Origin: an uncultured Cohaesibacter sp.
Lineage (GTDB): Bacteria > Pseudomonadota > Alphaproteobacteria > Rhizobiales > Cohaesibacteraceae
DNA length: 64,000 bases
Assembly (NCBI RefSeq): GCF_963677725.1
Contig: NZ_OY782507.1
Location: 2,108,001 to 2,172,000 of the forward strand
Direction of reading: 5' to 3'
Shown one piece after another: positions 46,627-56,225 of this stretch (position 1 is the first letter of the stretch; every line of letters starts with the position of its first letter). The notes under the pieces were generated by a model. That model did not search any database, was not told the origin of the DNA, and saw only the letters and a list, made by a program, of their open reading frames with translations. A program made the position numbers and the translations under genes.

Positions 46627-47058
46627 TTAGAAGCCAAGAGGGCCTTTGGCCAAGGACAGGCCAAAAATGAGGTGGAAGACGACATAGATGCTTGCAGAGA
46701 TCGACAGGCCAATAATCACGGACTGGATCGGCTTGGACCCCAAACGCCAGGTCAGGTAGGCCGATGCAACAGCGGTGGAGATGGCAAAGCCAACGACAGG
46801 CAGCAGTTCGGCATAGGCAAGCATCACGACAAGTGCGGCAAAGATTTCAGCCAGACGCTTGACATTTGGCCAATCCGGCTCGGAATCCGGTTTCAGGATA
46901 ATCGAGATGCTGGATATGGCCAAAATCGCTGCAATGATTAGCGGGAAGGCCTTGGGTCCAACCGCATCGGAAAGGAAGCTTTCTTGAATCTGCAACGCTG
47001 AATAGGCAAAGAGTACTGCAAGCAGGAGCCCTATGGCCCCAAAAATTCGATCACTCAT
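46627..47058 (-). CDS. tctB: Tripartite tricarboxylate transporter, small subunit
   Basis: A 143-residue TctB-family protein with four predicted helices (about 5-20, 38-55, 72-90, 112-135) that accompanies TctA. Start at 47058 with GAGGGG before it. It is separated from tctC by 86 bp containing a GC-rich hairpin, and from tctA by 12 bp. Confidence 0.9.
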   Translation of the reverse strand: MSDRIFGAIGLLLAVLFAYSALQIQESFLSDAVGPKAFPLIIAAILAISSISIILKPDSEPDWPNVKRLAEIFAALVVMLAYAELLPVVGFAISTAVASAYLTWRLGSKPIQSVIIGLSISASIYVVFHLIFGLSLAKGPLGF

Positions 47059-47095
47059 GATCCCCTCACTTGGGTAGAAAGAGTGGCGGGAGACC

Positions 47096-47131
47096 GCGGC
47101 GGGTCACAGGGCGCACCCCGGACACCGCCGC
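47096..47131 (-). other. Intercistronic hairpin after tctC
   Basis: GCGGCGG (47096-47102) pairs with CCGCCGC (47125-47131), and inside it GTC/GAC and GGG/CCC pairs can extend the stem with small bulges. It begins 13 bp after the tctC stop. No T-run, so an mRNA stabiliser or partial stop is likely. Confidence 0.55.
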
Positions 47132-47144
47132 AGCAAGGTTGGGA

Positions 47145-48128
47145 TTAGCGGATAATGCCAATGTCCCGGGAGATTTTCTGAATGGTCGCGACAGACTCGC
47201 TGACGAATTGCTCGAATTCGGCACCCTGCAGATCCAATGGAGCCAGGCCATTGTTTTTCATGACGGTTTTCCAAGCATCAGACGCATAGAGTTCGTCAAT
47301 TTTGGAAACCCAAGCCTCATAAGCTTCGTCGCTCATATTTTTAGGAGCATAGAAACCGCGCCAGTTGGCACCAATGGCGTCAATGCCCTGTTCCTTAGCG
47401 GTTGGGAAGGCTGCATAATCGCCACCAAGACGCTCTGGGGACAGCACAGCAATCACGCGGATGTCGCCGGAATCAACGAAACCTTTGGCTTCGGAGATGT
47501 CGCCGGAGAAGGCCTGTACGGAACCAGCCAGCAGCTGGGTTACCGCTTCACCACCACCAGCAAATGCGATGTATTTCACTTTGCGAACATCTTCGATGCC
47601 AGCTGCATTGGCTGCGATCAGGACTTTGAGATGGTCCCAACCACCCACAGCAGAGCCACCGGCAACAGCGATGGAAGCCGGGTCAGATTTCATTTTTTCC
47701 AGAAGCTCTGGCAAGGTCTTGATGTCGCTTTTCGCAGAAACGGCGATCACGCCATAGTCAGCGCCGATGGCACCAACCCAGCGAACCTGATCCATGGTGT
47801 TGCCAGGATAGGCACCCTGTGCAAGGCGAGTTGCGGTCGCAGAAGACGCAGCAACGATGAGATCATTGTCATCACCACGCTTGTTGACGACTTCAGCGTA
47901 AGCCACGCCGCCACCTCCACCGGAAAGGTTCACAACCTGCATGGTCGATTTAATCAGGCCAAGATCCTGAAGCGACTTGCCGACCTGACGGCAAGTGAAA
48001 TCCCAACCACCCCCCGGGTTGGCTGGCGCAATGCATTCCGGGCTTTCAGGTTCGAACGCTTGAACAGAGACTGGAACCAAGGCCAGACCCGCGACAGCAA
48101 CAGCTGTGCGAACGATTTTCGAGATCAT
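47145..48128 (-). CDS. tctC: Tripartite tricarboxylate receptor (Bug family)
   Basis: A 327-residue periplasmic receptor. Signal peptide 1-24 (VAVAGLALVPVSVQA, then FEPESPECIAPANPGGGWDFTCRQVG). The PANPGGGWD block and the DLIVAASSATATRLAQG segment belong to the ligand-binding loops of Bug proteins that hold a carboxylate. The start follows GGAGG. It leads tctCBA and is divergent from citC across more than 700 bp; a perfect palindrome (48151-48164) lies 22 bp upstream of its start. Citrate is the expected ligand. Confidence 0.92.
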   Translation of the reverse strand: MISKIVRTAVAVAGLALVPVSVQAFEPESPECIAPANPGGGWDFTCRQVGKSLQDLGLIKSTMQVVNLSGGGGGVAYAEVVNKRGDDNDLIVAASSATATRLAQGAYPGNTMDQVRWVGAIGADYGVIAVSAKSDIKTLPELLEKMKSDPASIAVAGGSAVGGWDHLKVLIAANAAGIEDVRKVKYIAFAGGGEAVTQLLAGSVQAFSGDISEAKGFVDSGDIRVIAVLSPERLGGDYAAFPTAKEQGIDAIGANWRGFYAPKNMSDEAYEAWVSKIDELYASDAWKTVMKNNGLAPLDLQGAEFEQFVSESVATIQKISRDIGIIR

Positions 48129-48855
48129 GTGAATTCCTCCAAATTCGGCCTGCCATTAATGGCAATGGCCATCTCACAAAGGGTTACGTTAAGTCCCCAG
48201 CCTGTCACCAAGCTGACATCCCACCAAGGCAGGTCCGCATCAAAAAGCCAAAGCACAACGTCACAAACTTGAGAAAATCTTCTCCCTATCCATTGAGCGT
48301 TGATTCTTTTCGGCTTTTTACATTTCTTTTAATAGATTTCGCGCTTTGGTAATGATCGGGAAAAAATATGTTTCCTGTTGGAATCTTTTTACGTTAGCAG
48401 CTTCCTATCCGACCTATCTGTCAGAATGCCATTGCGACGAGAAAACATTGCTTTGGATTTCGCTAAAAGGCACTGTTTCGCAAACCCACAAAGAGCACGT
48501 ATAGTGGTTTCTTGTTCGACGCGCCGGGGCACAGAAATGCATAGCTGCCCTGACGTCACTTTTCAGGTTACAGTGTCATTTCCGTCAGGAAAATGACAGG
48601 TTTTCCTCCTAAAGTGTAAGGATACAAAAGACAGCCCTGTCGCGAGCCCCGCACCACTGAGATTCGGTGCCGGATAAAGCGACAAAGAGCGACGTATGGG
48701 TCCCCATCTGCTCATACAAACAGCTCCAACGGAAGGCCGGAAGATGCCGTGTTGTAGCCCGATTTTTTGGCAAGGCTGGAGTCTTTTGACAAACCATGCA
48801 GTGGATCGTGGCATGGGCCAACCCTCCACCATTCAGTTTTCTGTCAAGCGAAGGA
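48129..48855. promoter_or_regulatory. Divergent control region, tctC / citC
   Basis: About 727 bp without a credible gene, unusually long for this window. Visible elements: a perfect 14-bp palindrome TGCCATTAATGGCA at 48151-48164; an imperfect inverted repeat with TGTCATTT and AAAATGACA arms at 48574-48598; and ATGGG-TC-CCCAT at 48696-48707. These may bind the citrate regulator, which is not encoded in the window. An untranslated leader for citC is possible. Confidence 0.6.
48151..48164. promoter_or_regulatory. Perfect palindrome upstream of tctC
   Basis: TGCCATTAATGGCA, 14 bp with no mismatch, 23 bp before the tctC start codon. Its position would block transcription, so a repressor site is plausible. 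A half-copy, TGCCATTGCG, occurs at about 48426. Confidence 0.55.
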
Positions 48856-49905
48856 ATGATGCTCGTGAGTGACGGATTGGATTTTTACACGGTGGAGCCA
48901 GCCGCTGATCCCGATTTGCGCAAGGAGATTGTTGCTTTTCTTGCCAGTTGCGGCCTTGACTTCGAAAAGCAAATCGAAGCCATGGTGCTGTGTCGCGAAA
49001 ATGGCAAGCTCGTTGCCTGCGCGGGCCTTGATCGCGGCATCATCAAGGATGTAGCCATCAGCCCGGCCTTACGCGGCACCTCGCTGAGCCTGCGCTTGGT
49101 AAGCGAAATCATCTATCTTGCCCATAGCCGCAATTACAAAACCCTGTTCGTTTATACCGAACCGCATAATGCGGATTTCTTCCTGGGTTGCGGCTTCTAT
49201 CCGCTGGTCGAGGTGCCGGGGCAAACGACCCTGATGGAAAATTCACCAGTAGGAATGAAATCCTATTGTCAGGAGTTGGCAGAGAAACGCGTTGAGGGTG
49301 AGACTATTGGCTGCGTTGTGGCCAACGCCAATCCATTCACGCGCGGTCACCTCTATCTGATCGAACAGGCGGCGAAAGCGAGCGACTGGCTGCATTTGTT
49401 CATTGTGTCGGAAGATGCGTCCCTCTTCAGCTATGATGACCGCCTTGCACTGGCACGGCAGAATGTGGGCCATATCCCGAACCTTACGCTGCATGAAGGC
49501 TCCAGATACATGATCTCGCGCGCCACCTTCCCGGCCTATTTTTTCAAGGACAAGGGGATGGTTGGCAAATGTCGCACGGCAGTGGATCTTTTACTGTTCC
49601 GCAAATATATCGCGCCGGCACTTGGCATTACTCACCGCTTTGTCGGAACAGAACCTTTCTGCGACACCACCCGCAAGTATAATGAAGACATGAAGCACTG
49701 GCTGCAAAATCCCCACGGCAAGGCGGAGCCGGTGACAGTGGTTGAAATGGAGCGTACCAGACTGGACGACATCGCCATTTCGGCCTCTGAGGTGCGGCGC
49801 CTTCTGACGCAGAATCATATGGAGCGCATTCAAGCCCTTGTCCCACCGGCGACCTTTGACCTGATCGTCGACAAATATGTCGCCAAGGTGCAGCAACAAG
49901 CCTAA
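48856..49905 (+). CDS. citC: Citrate lyase ligase (acetate:SH-citrate lyase ligase)
   Basis: About 349 residues (E. coli CitC 352). It acetylates the thiol of the CitD prosthetic group with ATP and acetate and so activates citrate lyase. An N-terminal GNAT-like domain (to about 130, with ISPALRGTSLSLRL) is followed by a nucleotidyltransferase domain with the HxGH-type motif in ANPFTRGHLYLIEQAA and ISASEVRRLL near the end. Start is ambiguous: ATG at 48856 or 48859 or GTG at 48865 (best spaced from AAGGA), and a longer ATG at 48796. First gene of citCDEFGX. Confidence 0.93.
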   Translation: MMLVSDGLDFYTVEPAADPDLRKEIVAFLASCGLDFEKQIEAMVLCRENGKLVACAGLDRGIIKDVAISPALRGTSLSLRLVSEIIYLAHSRNYKTLFVYTEPHNADFFLGCGFYPLVEVPGQTTLMENSPVGMKSYCQELAEKRVEGETIGCVVANANPFTRGHLYLIEQAAKASDWLHLFIVSEDASLFSYDDRLALARQNVGHIPNLTLHEGSRYMISRATFPAYFFKDKGMVGKCRTAVDLLLFRKYIAPALGITHRFVGTEPFCDTTRKYNEDMKHWLQNPHGKAEPVTVVEMERTRLDDIAISASEVRRLLTQNHMERIQALVPPATFDLIVDKYVAKVQQQA

Positions 49906-49955
49906 AAAGACCGCCGGGTTCCCCGACGGCGCCACGTAATCGAGAGGAAAAATAT

Positions 49956-50252
49956 ATGAAGATCGTACAGGAGGCGTTGGCGGGAACACTCGAATCCAGC
50001 GATCTCTTCGTCAGGGTCTCGCCTAATGACGGCCCGTTGGAAGTGATTGTCCAGAGTGAAGTCGAACATCAGTTCGGCGATCAGATCCGCAAAGTCATCG
50101 GTGAGGTGCTGGCAAAACTTGACGTAACGTCGGGAGCCACCTTGATTGTCGAAGACAAGGGCGCACTTGATTGCGTCATCGAAGCCCGGACCGAAGCCGC
50201 CATCATGCGAGCCGCCGGCAGTCCAGCCCTAGATTGGGAGGCTTTGTCATGA
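49956..50252 (+). CDS. citD: Citrate lyase gamma subunit (acyl carrier protein)
   Basis: A 98-residue acyl carrier. It carries the 2'-(5''-phosphoribosyl)-3'-dephospho-CoA group on Ser14 in AGTLESSD, the same position as in E. coli CitD. The conserved [10 protein letters not shown] and [12 protein letters not shown] follow, and it ends [10 protein letters not shown]. The stop overlaps the citE start (ATGA), so the two subunits are translationally coupled. The start follows GAGAGG. Confidence 0.96.
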   Translation: MKIVQEALAGTLESSDLFVRVSPNDGPLEVIVQSEVEHQFGDQIRKVIGEVLAKLDVTSGATLIVEDKGALDCVIEARTEAAIMRAAGSPALDWEALS

Positions 50253-51121
50253 CCTTGCGCCGTTCCATGTTGTTCATTCCCGGCTCCAGTGCGGCGATGT
50301 TGTCGACCGCCTTTGTGTTCAAGCCGGATTCGGTCATGTTTGACCTTGAGGATGCGGTTTCCCTGCGTGAGAAGGATGCAGGGCGCATGCTGGTCTATCA
50401 CACGCTGAAATCAAATCTGTATCAGGACATTGAGCGGGTCGTCCGCATCAATCCGCTGTCAACGCCCTTTGGTCATGACGATTTGCAGGCAGCCATCCGC
50501 GGCGGTGCCGACGTGATCCGATTGCCAAAAACCGAGACCGCCGATGATGTGGTCGAGCTGGAAGAAGCGGTCGAGGCAATCGAGAAAGCCTGCGGGCGCA
50601 CGGTTGGTTCCACCAAATTGATGGCGGCGATCGAAAGTGCGTCCGGTGTGGTCAATGCGGTTGCCATTGCCAACTCGTCGCCTCGCCTGATGGGCATCGC
50701 CGTGGCCGGGTTCGACTATGTCACCGACATGCAGACCGAACGCGGCGACGGCACCGAATTGTTCTATGCCCGCTGCGCGGTGTTGCATGCGGCACGCGCA
50801 GCCAAGATCGACGCTTTTGACGTTGTCTTTTCCGATCTCAATGACGAAGAAGGCTTCCTTCGCGAAGTTGACGTCATCAAACGCCTTGGCTTTAACGGCA
50901 AATCCCTGATCAATCCGCGCCAGATCGAGCTGCTGCATAATGCCTATGCGCCGACGCAGGAAGATGTGGACTATGCCAGCCGTGTTGTCGCGGCGGCCCA
51001 AAAAGCGGAAGAACAGGGGCTGGGGGTCATCGCACTGAATGGCAAGATGATCGATGCGCCAATCGTGGACAATGCCAAACGGGTGCTGAGCCGCGCTGCA
51101 GCCTCGGGGGTGAGACGATAA
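50249..51121 (+). CDS. citE: Citrate lyase beta subunit (citryl-ACP lyase)
   Basis: A 290-residue HpcH/HpaI-type lyase that cleaves citryl-ACP to oxaloacetate and acetyl-[34 protein letters not shown] at the N-terminus provides substrate and Mg2+ contacts; [13 protein letters not shown] holds the conserved Glu. Presence with citD, citF, citC, citG and citX excludes stand-alone CitE-like (citramalyl-CoA) proteins. It overlaps citD by 4 bp, has GGGAGG upstream, and citF begins one base after its stop. Confidence 0.96.
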   Translation: MTLRRSMLFIPGSSAAMLSTAFVFKPDSVMFDLEDAVSLREKDAGRMLVYHTLKSNLYQDIERVVRINPLSTPFGHDDLQAAIRGGADVIRLPKTETADDVVELEEAVEAIEKACGRTVGSTKLMAAIESASGVVNAVAIANSSPRLMGIAVAGFDYVTDMQTERGDGTELFYARCAVLHAARAAKIDAFDVVFSDLNDEEGFLREVDVIKRLGFNGKSLINPRQIELLHNAYAPTQEDVDYASRVVAAAQKAEEQGLGVIALNGKMIDAPIVDNAKRVLSRAAASGVRR

Positions 51122-51122
51122 G

Positions 51123-52658
51123 ATGGACAAGAAACAACTCGAAATCCTGAGGGCCTCCGTGCCTGCCAGCAGCGTCTATGCGGGCGAACTTGAGGAATAT
51201 TCCGGCTTTGCGGCCAAGATCCCCTATCTGGCGGATCCGGAAGAAAAAGTCGGACGCAAGGTCGTTGAGAGCATTCAGGAAGCGGTCCGCCGCTCCGGCC
51301 TCAAGGATGGCATGACCATTTCCTTCCACCACGCCTTCCGCGAAGGGGACAAGATCCTCAATCTGGTGGTTGGCATTCTCGCCGAGATGGGTTTCAAGGA
51401 TCTGACCCTTGCCCCCTCTTCGCTGGTCACGGCTCACTTCCCGCTGATCGAGCATATTGAAAATGGCGTGATCCGGAAGATCTATACTTCCGGCATGCGC
51501 GGCAAGCTCGCCGATGCGATTTCCCATGGTCTGATGGACGAGCCGATTACCATTCACTCCCACGGGGGGCGTGTCGGGCTGATCCAGAAGGGTGAAATCG
51601 AGATCGATGTGGCCTTTCTCGGTGTGTCTGCTTGCGATCCTTATGGCAATGCCAATGGGACGTCGGGCCGCTCCTGGTGCGGGTCTCTGGGCTATGCGAT
51701 GGTCGATGCCTCCTATGCCAAAAATGTAGTGATGCTGACCGAGGAAATCGTCCCCTACCCCAATGCACCAGCCAGCATCCGTCAGGATCAGGTTGACTGG
51801 ATTGTCGAAGTGGAAGAAGTGGGCGATCCGGCCAAGATCAGCGTCGGGGCCGCCCGTGCAACCACCAATCCACGAGAATTGCTGATTGCCCGCTGGTGTG
51901 CGGACGTCATGGAGCATGGGGGCTATTTCGAAGATGGCTTTTCCATGCAGACCGGCACCGGTGGATCCTCAACCGCAACGGCCCGCTTCCTTGAAGCCCG
52001 CATGCGGGCCAAGGATATCAAGGCAGCATGGGCGCTGGGTGGTCAGACCGGCGGCATGGTGGATCTGCATAACAAGGGGCTGATTGGCACCTTGCTCGAT
52101 ACCCAGTGCTTTGATTCTGTTGCTGCCCGTTCATTGGGTACGTCTCCCAACCATGTGGAGATTTCCACCCATTTCTATGCCAACCCGTTTGCCAAGGGTG
52201 CGACGGTCGACAATCTAGACATGGTCATCCTGTCGGCGCTTGAGATCGACCTCGATTTCAACGTCAATGTGCTGACCGGCTCGGACGGTGTGATGCGTGG
52301 CGCCTCGGGTGGCCACTGTGACACGGCAGCGGGTGCCAAGCTGTCAATCGTTGCGGCCCCCCTGATCCGCTCGCGTATTCCAACCGTGGTCAAGTCTGTC
52401 ACCACGCGGGTAACGCCGGGTGAAACCGTTGGTGTGTTGGTTACCGACCATGGCATTGCGGTGAACCCGAACCGGCCTGACGTGGCAGAGCGCCTGAAAG
52501 CGGCCAATTTGCCGGTCTTCACCATCGAAGAGCTGCATAACCGGGCGATTTCGATCACCGGAGAGCCAAAGCCAATCGAGTTTCTCGACAAGATCGTCGG
52601 CGTGGTTCGTTATCGTGATGGCACCATTATCGACACTGTTCGACAGGTTGCTTCATGA
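51123..52658 (+). CDS. citF: Citrate lyase alpha subunit (citrate:acetyl-ACP transferase)
   Basis: A 511-residue CoA-transferase-family subunit (E. coli CitF 510) that swaps acetyl for citryl on the CitD prosthetic group. Typical blocks: SFHHAFREGDKILNLVV, FLGVSACDPYGNANGTSGRS and FSMQTGTGGSSTATARFLE. Starts one base after citE and its stop overlaps citG (ATGA). Together CitDEF form the complete lyase that yields acetate and oxaloacetate. Confidence 0.97.
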   Translation: MDKKQLEILRASVPASSVYAGELEEYSGFAAKIPYLADPEEKVGRKVVESIQEAVRRSGLKDGMTISFHHAFREGDKILNLVVGILAEMGFKDLTLAPSSLVTAHFPLIEHIENGVIRKIYTSGMRGKLADAISHGLMDEPITIHSHGGRVGLIQKGEIEIDVAFLGVSACDPYGNANGTSGRSWCGSLGYAMVDASYAKNVVMLTEEIVPYPNAPASIRQDQVDWIVEVEEVGDPAKISVGAARATTNPRELLIARWCADVMEHGGYFEDGFSMQTGTGGSSTATARFLEARMRAKDIKAAWALGGQTGGMVDLHNKGLIGTLLDTQCFDSVAARSLGTSPNHVEISTHFYANPFAKGATVDNLDMVILSALEIDLDFNVNVLTGSDGVMRGASGGHCDTAAGAKLSIVAAPLIRSRIPTVVKSVTTRVTPGETVGVLVTDHGIAVNPNRPDVAERLKAANLPVFTIEELHNRAISITGEPKPIEFLDKIVGVVRYRDGTIIDTVRQVAS

Positions 52659-53617
52659 GGAAGGGACGCCTCCGGACCACCTCCTTGCACCGGTCAGGAG
52701 GCGTTTCGCTTCTTTCGCATCAAACAGTCAATCCGGCCCGTCTTTCAGATGGGCCGGACGTCGCTTTTGCACGAAATCTGGGTTCTCTTGCCCATCAGGC
52801 CCTGCTGGTGGAAGCCGAATTGACCCCCAAGCCGGGTCTGGTGGATGCCGCCAATGATGGCTCGCACCGGGATATGACACTTGCCACCTTTCAGGCGAGC
52901 GCCAAAGCGCTTCACCCTTATCTTGAGCGCTTTGTTCTGGCTGGCATGAAAACCGCTGACGAGCCTGCAACCGAAGCGCTGGCGCCATTGCGGGTGCTGG
53001 GGCTCGATGCGGAGCGGGCCATGCTGGCAGCAACCGCCAATGTCAACACCCATAAAGGCGGCATCTTTGCCTTTGGCCTGTTGCTCGGCGCGGCCGGACG
53101 CCTGTGGGCCAAGGGGCAAACTCTCACCGTTGATGCGCTTTGCACCGAAGCCGGGAGCTTTGTCTCCGGGCTGATCAGGAGCGAATTGAGCGAGCGGGTG
53201 AAAACCGCCAACAGTGCCGGGGAATATATCTTTTACCGATACGGCCTGACTGGCGCGCGGGGGGAAGCTGAAAGCGGCTTTTATTCAGCCCGTCGCTGGT
53301 CTTTGCCAGCTTTCAGGCGTGCCCTTGAAGCCGGGTTCGATCAGGAAAGCGCTCTTCTGGCGGCGTTGGTTGTGCTGATGGCCAACAATGACGACACCAA
53401 TCTGGTGGCCCGCGGGGGCATCGAGGGGCTTGACTTTGTCAAGGCGTTAGCGCGCCAATTAACCCCGCTGTCTCTTTGCGGCCCGGACGCCTTGAAAGCG
53501 CAACTCATGGCCATGGATGAGCAGCTGATGGCCCGCAACCTCAGCCCCGGCGGCTCTGCGGATTTGTTGGCCGTGACGTGGTTTCTGGCTGAAATGGACC
53601 AGTCAGAGGCGCCTTGA
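52655..53617 (+). CDS. citG: Triphosphoribosyl-dephospho-CoA synthase
   Basis: A 320-residue CitG-family enzyme that joins ATP and dephospho-CoA to make the precursor of the CitD prosthetic group. The family core is visible: EAELTPKPGLVDAANDGSHRDM, TANVNTHKGGIFAFGLL and the metal-binding NNDDTNLVARGG. The N-terminal 45 residues are not conserved, so translation could begin later, but ATGA coupling with citF supports 52655. Separate from CitX, unlike the CitXG fusion of some bacteria. Confidence 0.93.
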   Translation: MRKGRLRTTSLHRSGGVSLLSHQTVNPARLSDGPDVAFARNLGSLAHQALLVEAELTPKPGLVDAANDGSHRDMTLATFQASAKALHPYLERFVLAGMKTADEPATEALAPLRVLGLDAERAMLAATANVNTHKGGIFAFGLLLGAAGRLWAKGQTLTVDALCTEAGSFVSGLIRSELSERVKTANSAGEYIFYRYGLTGARGEAESGFYSARRWSLPAFRRALEAGFDQESALLAALVVLMANNDDTNLVARGGIEGLDFVKALARQLTPLSLCGPDALKAQLMAMDEQLMARNLSPGGSADLLAVTWFLAEMDQSEAP

Positions 53618-53656
53618 AGCCGTCACTTTTGGTACAGGGCAAAAGGAGGAGCGGAT

Positions 53657-54205
53657 TTGACAAGCGCAAGACGGGATGGACCGGTCATCGACCTGCAAGC
53701 GTTGCTTGCCTCGCGGGACGCGCGCGCCGCACGGCGGGCCAAGTGCCTTGCTGAAGGTGGCAAGCCAACCATCACCCTGACGCTGGTCATTCCCGGTGCG
53801 GTAAAGGATTGCCCCTTAAGCCGCGAGATTGCCGCCATTGCCCGCCGCGAAACTCTGGCGCTGCTGGCCCGGCATGGCTGGGCTTATGATTGCCCGTTCA
53901 GTGCCAATTTGCCAACGGGACCGGAAAGCCTTTATCAGGTGGACTGCGACGCCATCGCCCTCAAACGGGCCTTGGTGGCGTTGGAAAATACTCATCCGTT
54001 GGGGCGGCTTTGGGATCTCGATGTGCATGACGCCAACGGCCAGCCCCTGTCGCGCAGCAAGGTTGGCGTTCCTGCGCGGCTCTGCCTTGTTTGTGATGAC
54101 AATGCAAGAGCCTGCGGTCGGTCCCGCAAGCATTCGATCGAAGATCTTTGGCATGCGATAGAGACGCTTTATGATCAATGGCTTGCGGAGCAGGGCCACG
54201 GGTGA
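53657..54205 (+). CDS. citX: Apo-citrate lyase phosphoribosyl-dephospho-CoA transferase
   Basis: A 182-residue CitX-family protein that transfers the prosthetic group to Ser14 of CitD. Motifs: VIPGAVKDCPLSREIAA, ENTHPLGRLWDLDVHD and RLCLVCDDNARACGRSRKHS. It starts with TTG at 53657, seven bases after AAAGGAGGA, which fixes the start. Last gene of the citrate lyase operon, 39 bp after citG. Confidence 0.9.
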   Translation: MTSARRDGPVIDLQALLASRDARAARRAKCLAEGGKPTITLTLVIPGAVKDCPLSREIAAIARRETLALLARHGWAYDCPFSANLPTGPESLYQVDCDAIALKRALVALENTHPLGRLWDLDVHDANGQPLSRSKVGVPARLCLVCDDNARACGRSRKHSIEDLWHAIETLYDQWLAEQGHG

Positions 54206-54390
54206 ACTTTTGGCTCAAATGCCGCGCAGGAGTTGAAGATTGAAGACGAAGGGCCTATGGTATCGGCGCACTCCAACACCCGTGCCAATTTGCATATTTG
54301 GAGGCGACAGGAGATCACAGGTGACGATCCCTTGGTGGACCTGTTCGAAGCCAGTTCAAGGATAGCCATCCTGACATGGCATGACAGTTG

Positions 54391-55008
54391 ATGGAGCGAA
54401 ATTTGGTCAGGCAGCTTACACATCCGGATATTCTCGAAGCGCTGGAAGCCCATGCAGAGGAATTTGATTTCCTTTTGGTACCCGGTTTCAAGAATAGCGG
54501 GCCTGAACATTGGCAAAGCTTCTGGGAACGGGATATTGGCCTATTCAGCCGCATCTCCCATAGCCGCTGGGACCAGCGCGACATCGAATTGTGGATCGAT
54601 GCTATCGGCCGATCACTGAACAACTGCAATCATCCTGCCATACTCATCGGCCATTCCCTCGGGGCGCTTGCCTCTTCATACATCATTGCCCAGAAAAACC
54701 CCGATGTGGTAGGCGCAATGTTCGTGGCGCCTGCTGAACCTTTGCGGTTTGAAGCAGAAGACCGAATTCCGATGGAAAAGCTATCTGTGCCAACCTCTCT
54801 GGTCGCAAGCCACAACGACAATCTGCTCCGCTTTTCCCGCGCCCGTCATTTGGCTGAAACATGGGGATCTGACTTTATTGATCTGGGCGAGGCTGGCCAC
54901 ATCAATTCCGAAGCAGGCTTTGGCCGCTGGCCCTATGGTCTGACTATCCTGGTTGAGCTGTGCGACCGGATCAAACTGGAGCAGGAAAGCCTTGTGAGCG
55001 CCGTTTGA
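54391..55008 (+). CDS. Alpha/beta hydrolase of the RBBP9/YdeN family
   Basis: A 205-residue serine hydrolase. The triad is visible: Ser89 in IGHSLG (86-91), Asp143 in ASHNDNLL, and His170 in GEAGHINSEAGFGRWP. N-terminal FLLVPGFKNSGPEHWQSFWE is a hallmark of the Ser_hydrolase (RBBP9) family. No signal peptide. Ribosome site is weak (ATG at 54391, TTG three bases before). It lies 185 bp after citX with no clear terminator between, so it may be read from the cit operon. Substrate unknown. Confidence 0.82.
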   Translation: MERNLVRQLTHPDILEALEAHAEEFDFLLVPGFKNSGPEHWQSFWERDIGLFSRISHSRWDQRDIELWIDAIGRSLNNCNHPAILIGHSLGALASSYIIAQKNPDVVGAMFVAPAEPLRFEAEDRIPMEKLSVPTSLVASHNDNLLRFSRARHLAETWGSDFIDLGEAGHINSEAGFGRWPYGLTILVELCDRIKLEQESLVSAV

Positions 55009-55194
55009 TGGAAACCTTCCGATTCCGGAGCTGAGAAATCCATCAGGCGCGTCGAGAATCACGCTGACAGACGCCCTGCCCTGATCCCAATGTCGTTCAT
55101 CATAGAAATCAATTGATTTTGGCACCATAGGCCACTATTGGTTTACCCCTGTAAGACTACGGCAAAAGCGTGGTTTCTAACCTCGGGCAAGATA

Positions 55195-56151
55195 ATGGGA
55201 ATGGCGGACGTTAAACGAATTTTGGTGACAGGGGGCGCGGGCTTCCTTGGATCTCATCTATGCGAACGGCTTGTTAATGACGGGCAAGAAGTTTTGTGTG
55301 TCGACAACCTGTTCACAGGCACCAAGCGCAACATTGCTCATCTGCTCACGCAGAATGAACAGTTTGAATTCATGCGCCACGACGTCACTTTACCGCTCTA
55401 TGTCGAGGTTGATCAGATTTACAATTTGGCCTGCCCTGCCAGCCCTGTTCACTACCAGCATGATCCGGTGCAGACCACCAAAACCAACGTGCATGGTGCC
55501 ATCAATATTCTCGGCCTCGCAAAACGGTTGAATGCGCGTGTCTTCCAGGCATCGACGAGTGAAGTCTATGGCGACCCTGAGGTCCATCCTCAGGTTGAAA
55601 GCTATTGGGGAAGAGTGAACCCAATTGGGATCCGCGCCTGTTATGACGAGGGCAAGCGATGCGCAGAGACCCTCTTCTTCGACTATCACAGGCAACATAA
55701 TCTGGACATCAAGGTCGCCCGGATCTTCAACACCTATGGCCCGCGGATGGATGCCAATGACGGGCGTGTGGTGAGCAACTTTATCGTTCAGGCCCTGAAA
55801 GGGGATGATTTGACGATTTTCGGAGATGGCACCCAAACTCGCTCTTTCTGTTACGTTGATGATTTGATCGAGGCCTTTGTGCGCTTCATGGGCACCGATG
55901 CAGGCTTCCCCGGACCGATGAATCTGGGCAATCCCAATGAATTTACAATGCTCGAACTTGCGGAAGTCGTCCTTGAGCTTGTTGGCGGGCCATCGAAAAT
56001 CACGTTCATGCCTTTGCCTCATGATGATCCAAAGCAAAGAAAACCTGATATCTCACTCGCCGGGCGTGCCATCGATTGGGAACCGAAGGTGCAGTTGCGC
56101 GACGGTCTCAAGGAAACCATTCGATACTTCCAGACTGTTGTTGCTGCCTGA
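55195..56151 (+). CDS. UDP-glucuronate decarboxylase (UDP-xylose synthase)
   Basis: A 318-residue SDR-family enzyme. NAD site [10 protein letters not shown] (13-22), catalytic Ser/Thr at 121-122 in ASTSEVYGD, and Tyr150-x3-Lys154 in [18 protein letters not shown], the marker of UDP-xylose synthases. It converts UDP-glucuronate to UDP-xylose with transient NAD+ reduction. The ATG at 55195 is chosen; one at 55201 or an upstream GTG-rich extension from 55138 are alternatives. Followed after 74 bp by an exostosin-like gene, which suggests synthesis of a xylose-containing surface glycan. Confidence 0.92.
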   Translation: MGMADVKRILVTGGAGFLGSHLCERLVNDGQEVLCVDNLFTGTKRNIAHLLTQNEQFEFMRHDVTLPLYVEVDQIYNLACPASPVHYQHDPVQTTKTNVHGAINILGLAKRLNARVFQASTSEVYGDPEVHPQVESYWGRVNPIGIRACYDEGKRCAETLFFDYHRQHNLDIKVARIFNTYGPRMDANDGRVVSNFIVQALKGDDLTIFGDGTQTRSFCYVDDLIEAFVRFMGTDAGFPGPMNLGNPNEFTMLELAEVVLELVGGPSKITFMPLPHDDPKQRKPDISLAGRAIDWEPKVQLRDGLKETIRYFQTVVAA

Positions 56152-56225
56152 TTATAATCTGATTGTGATCTGATTGTAATCTGGGCATAGGTCATTGATT
56201 GATTAAAAGGTATTGGGGCGAAGGC

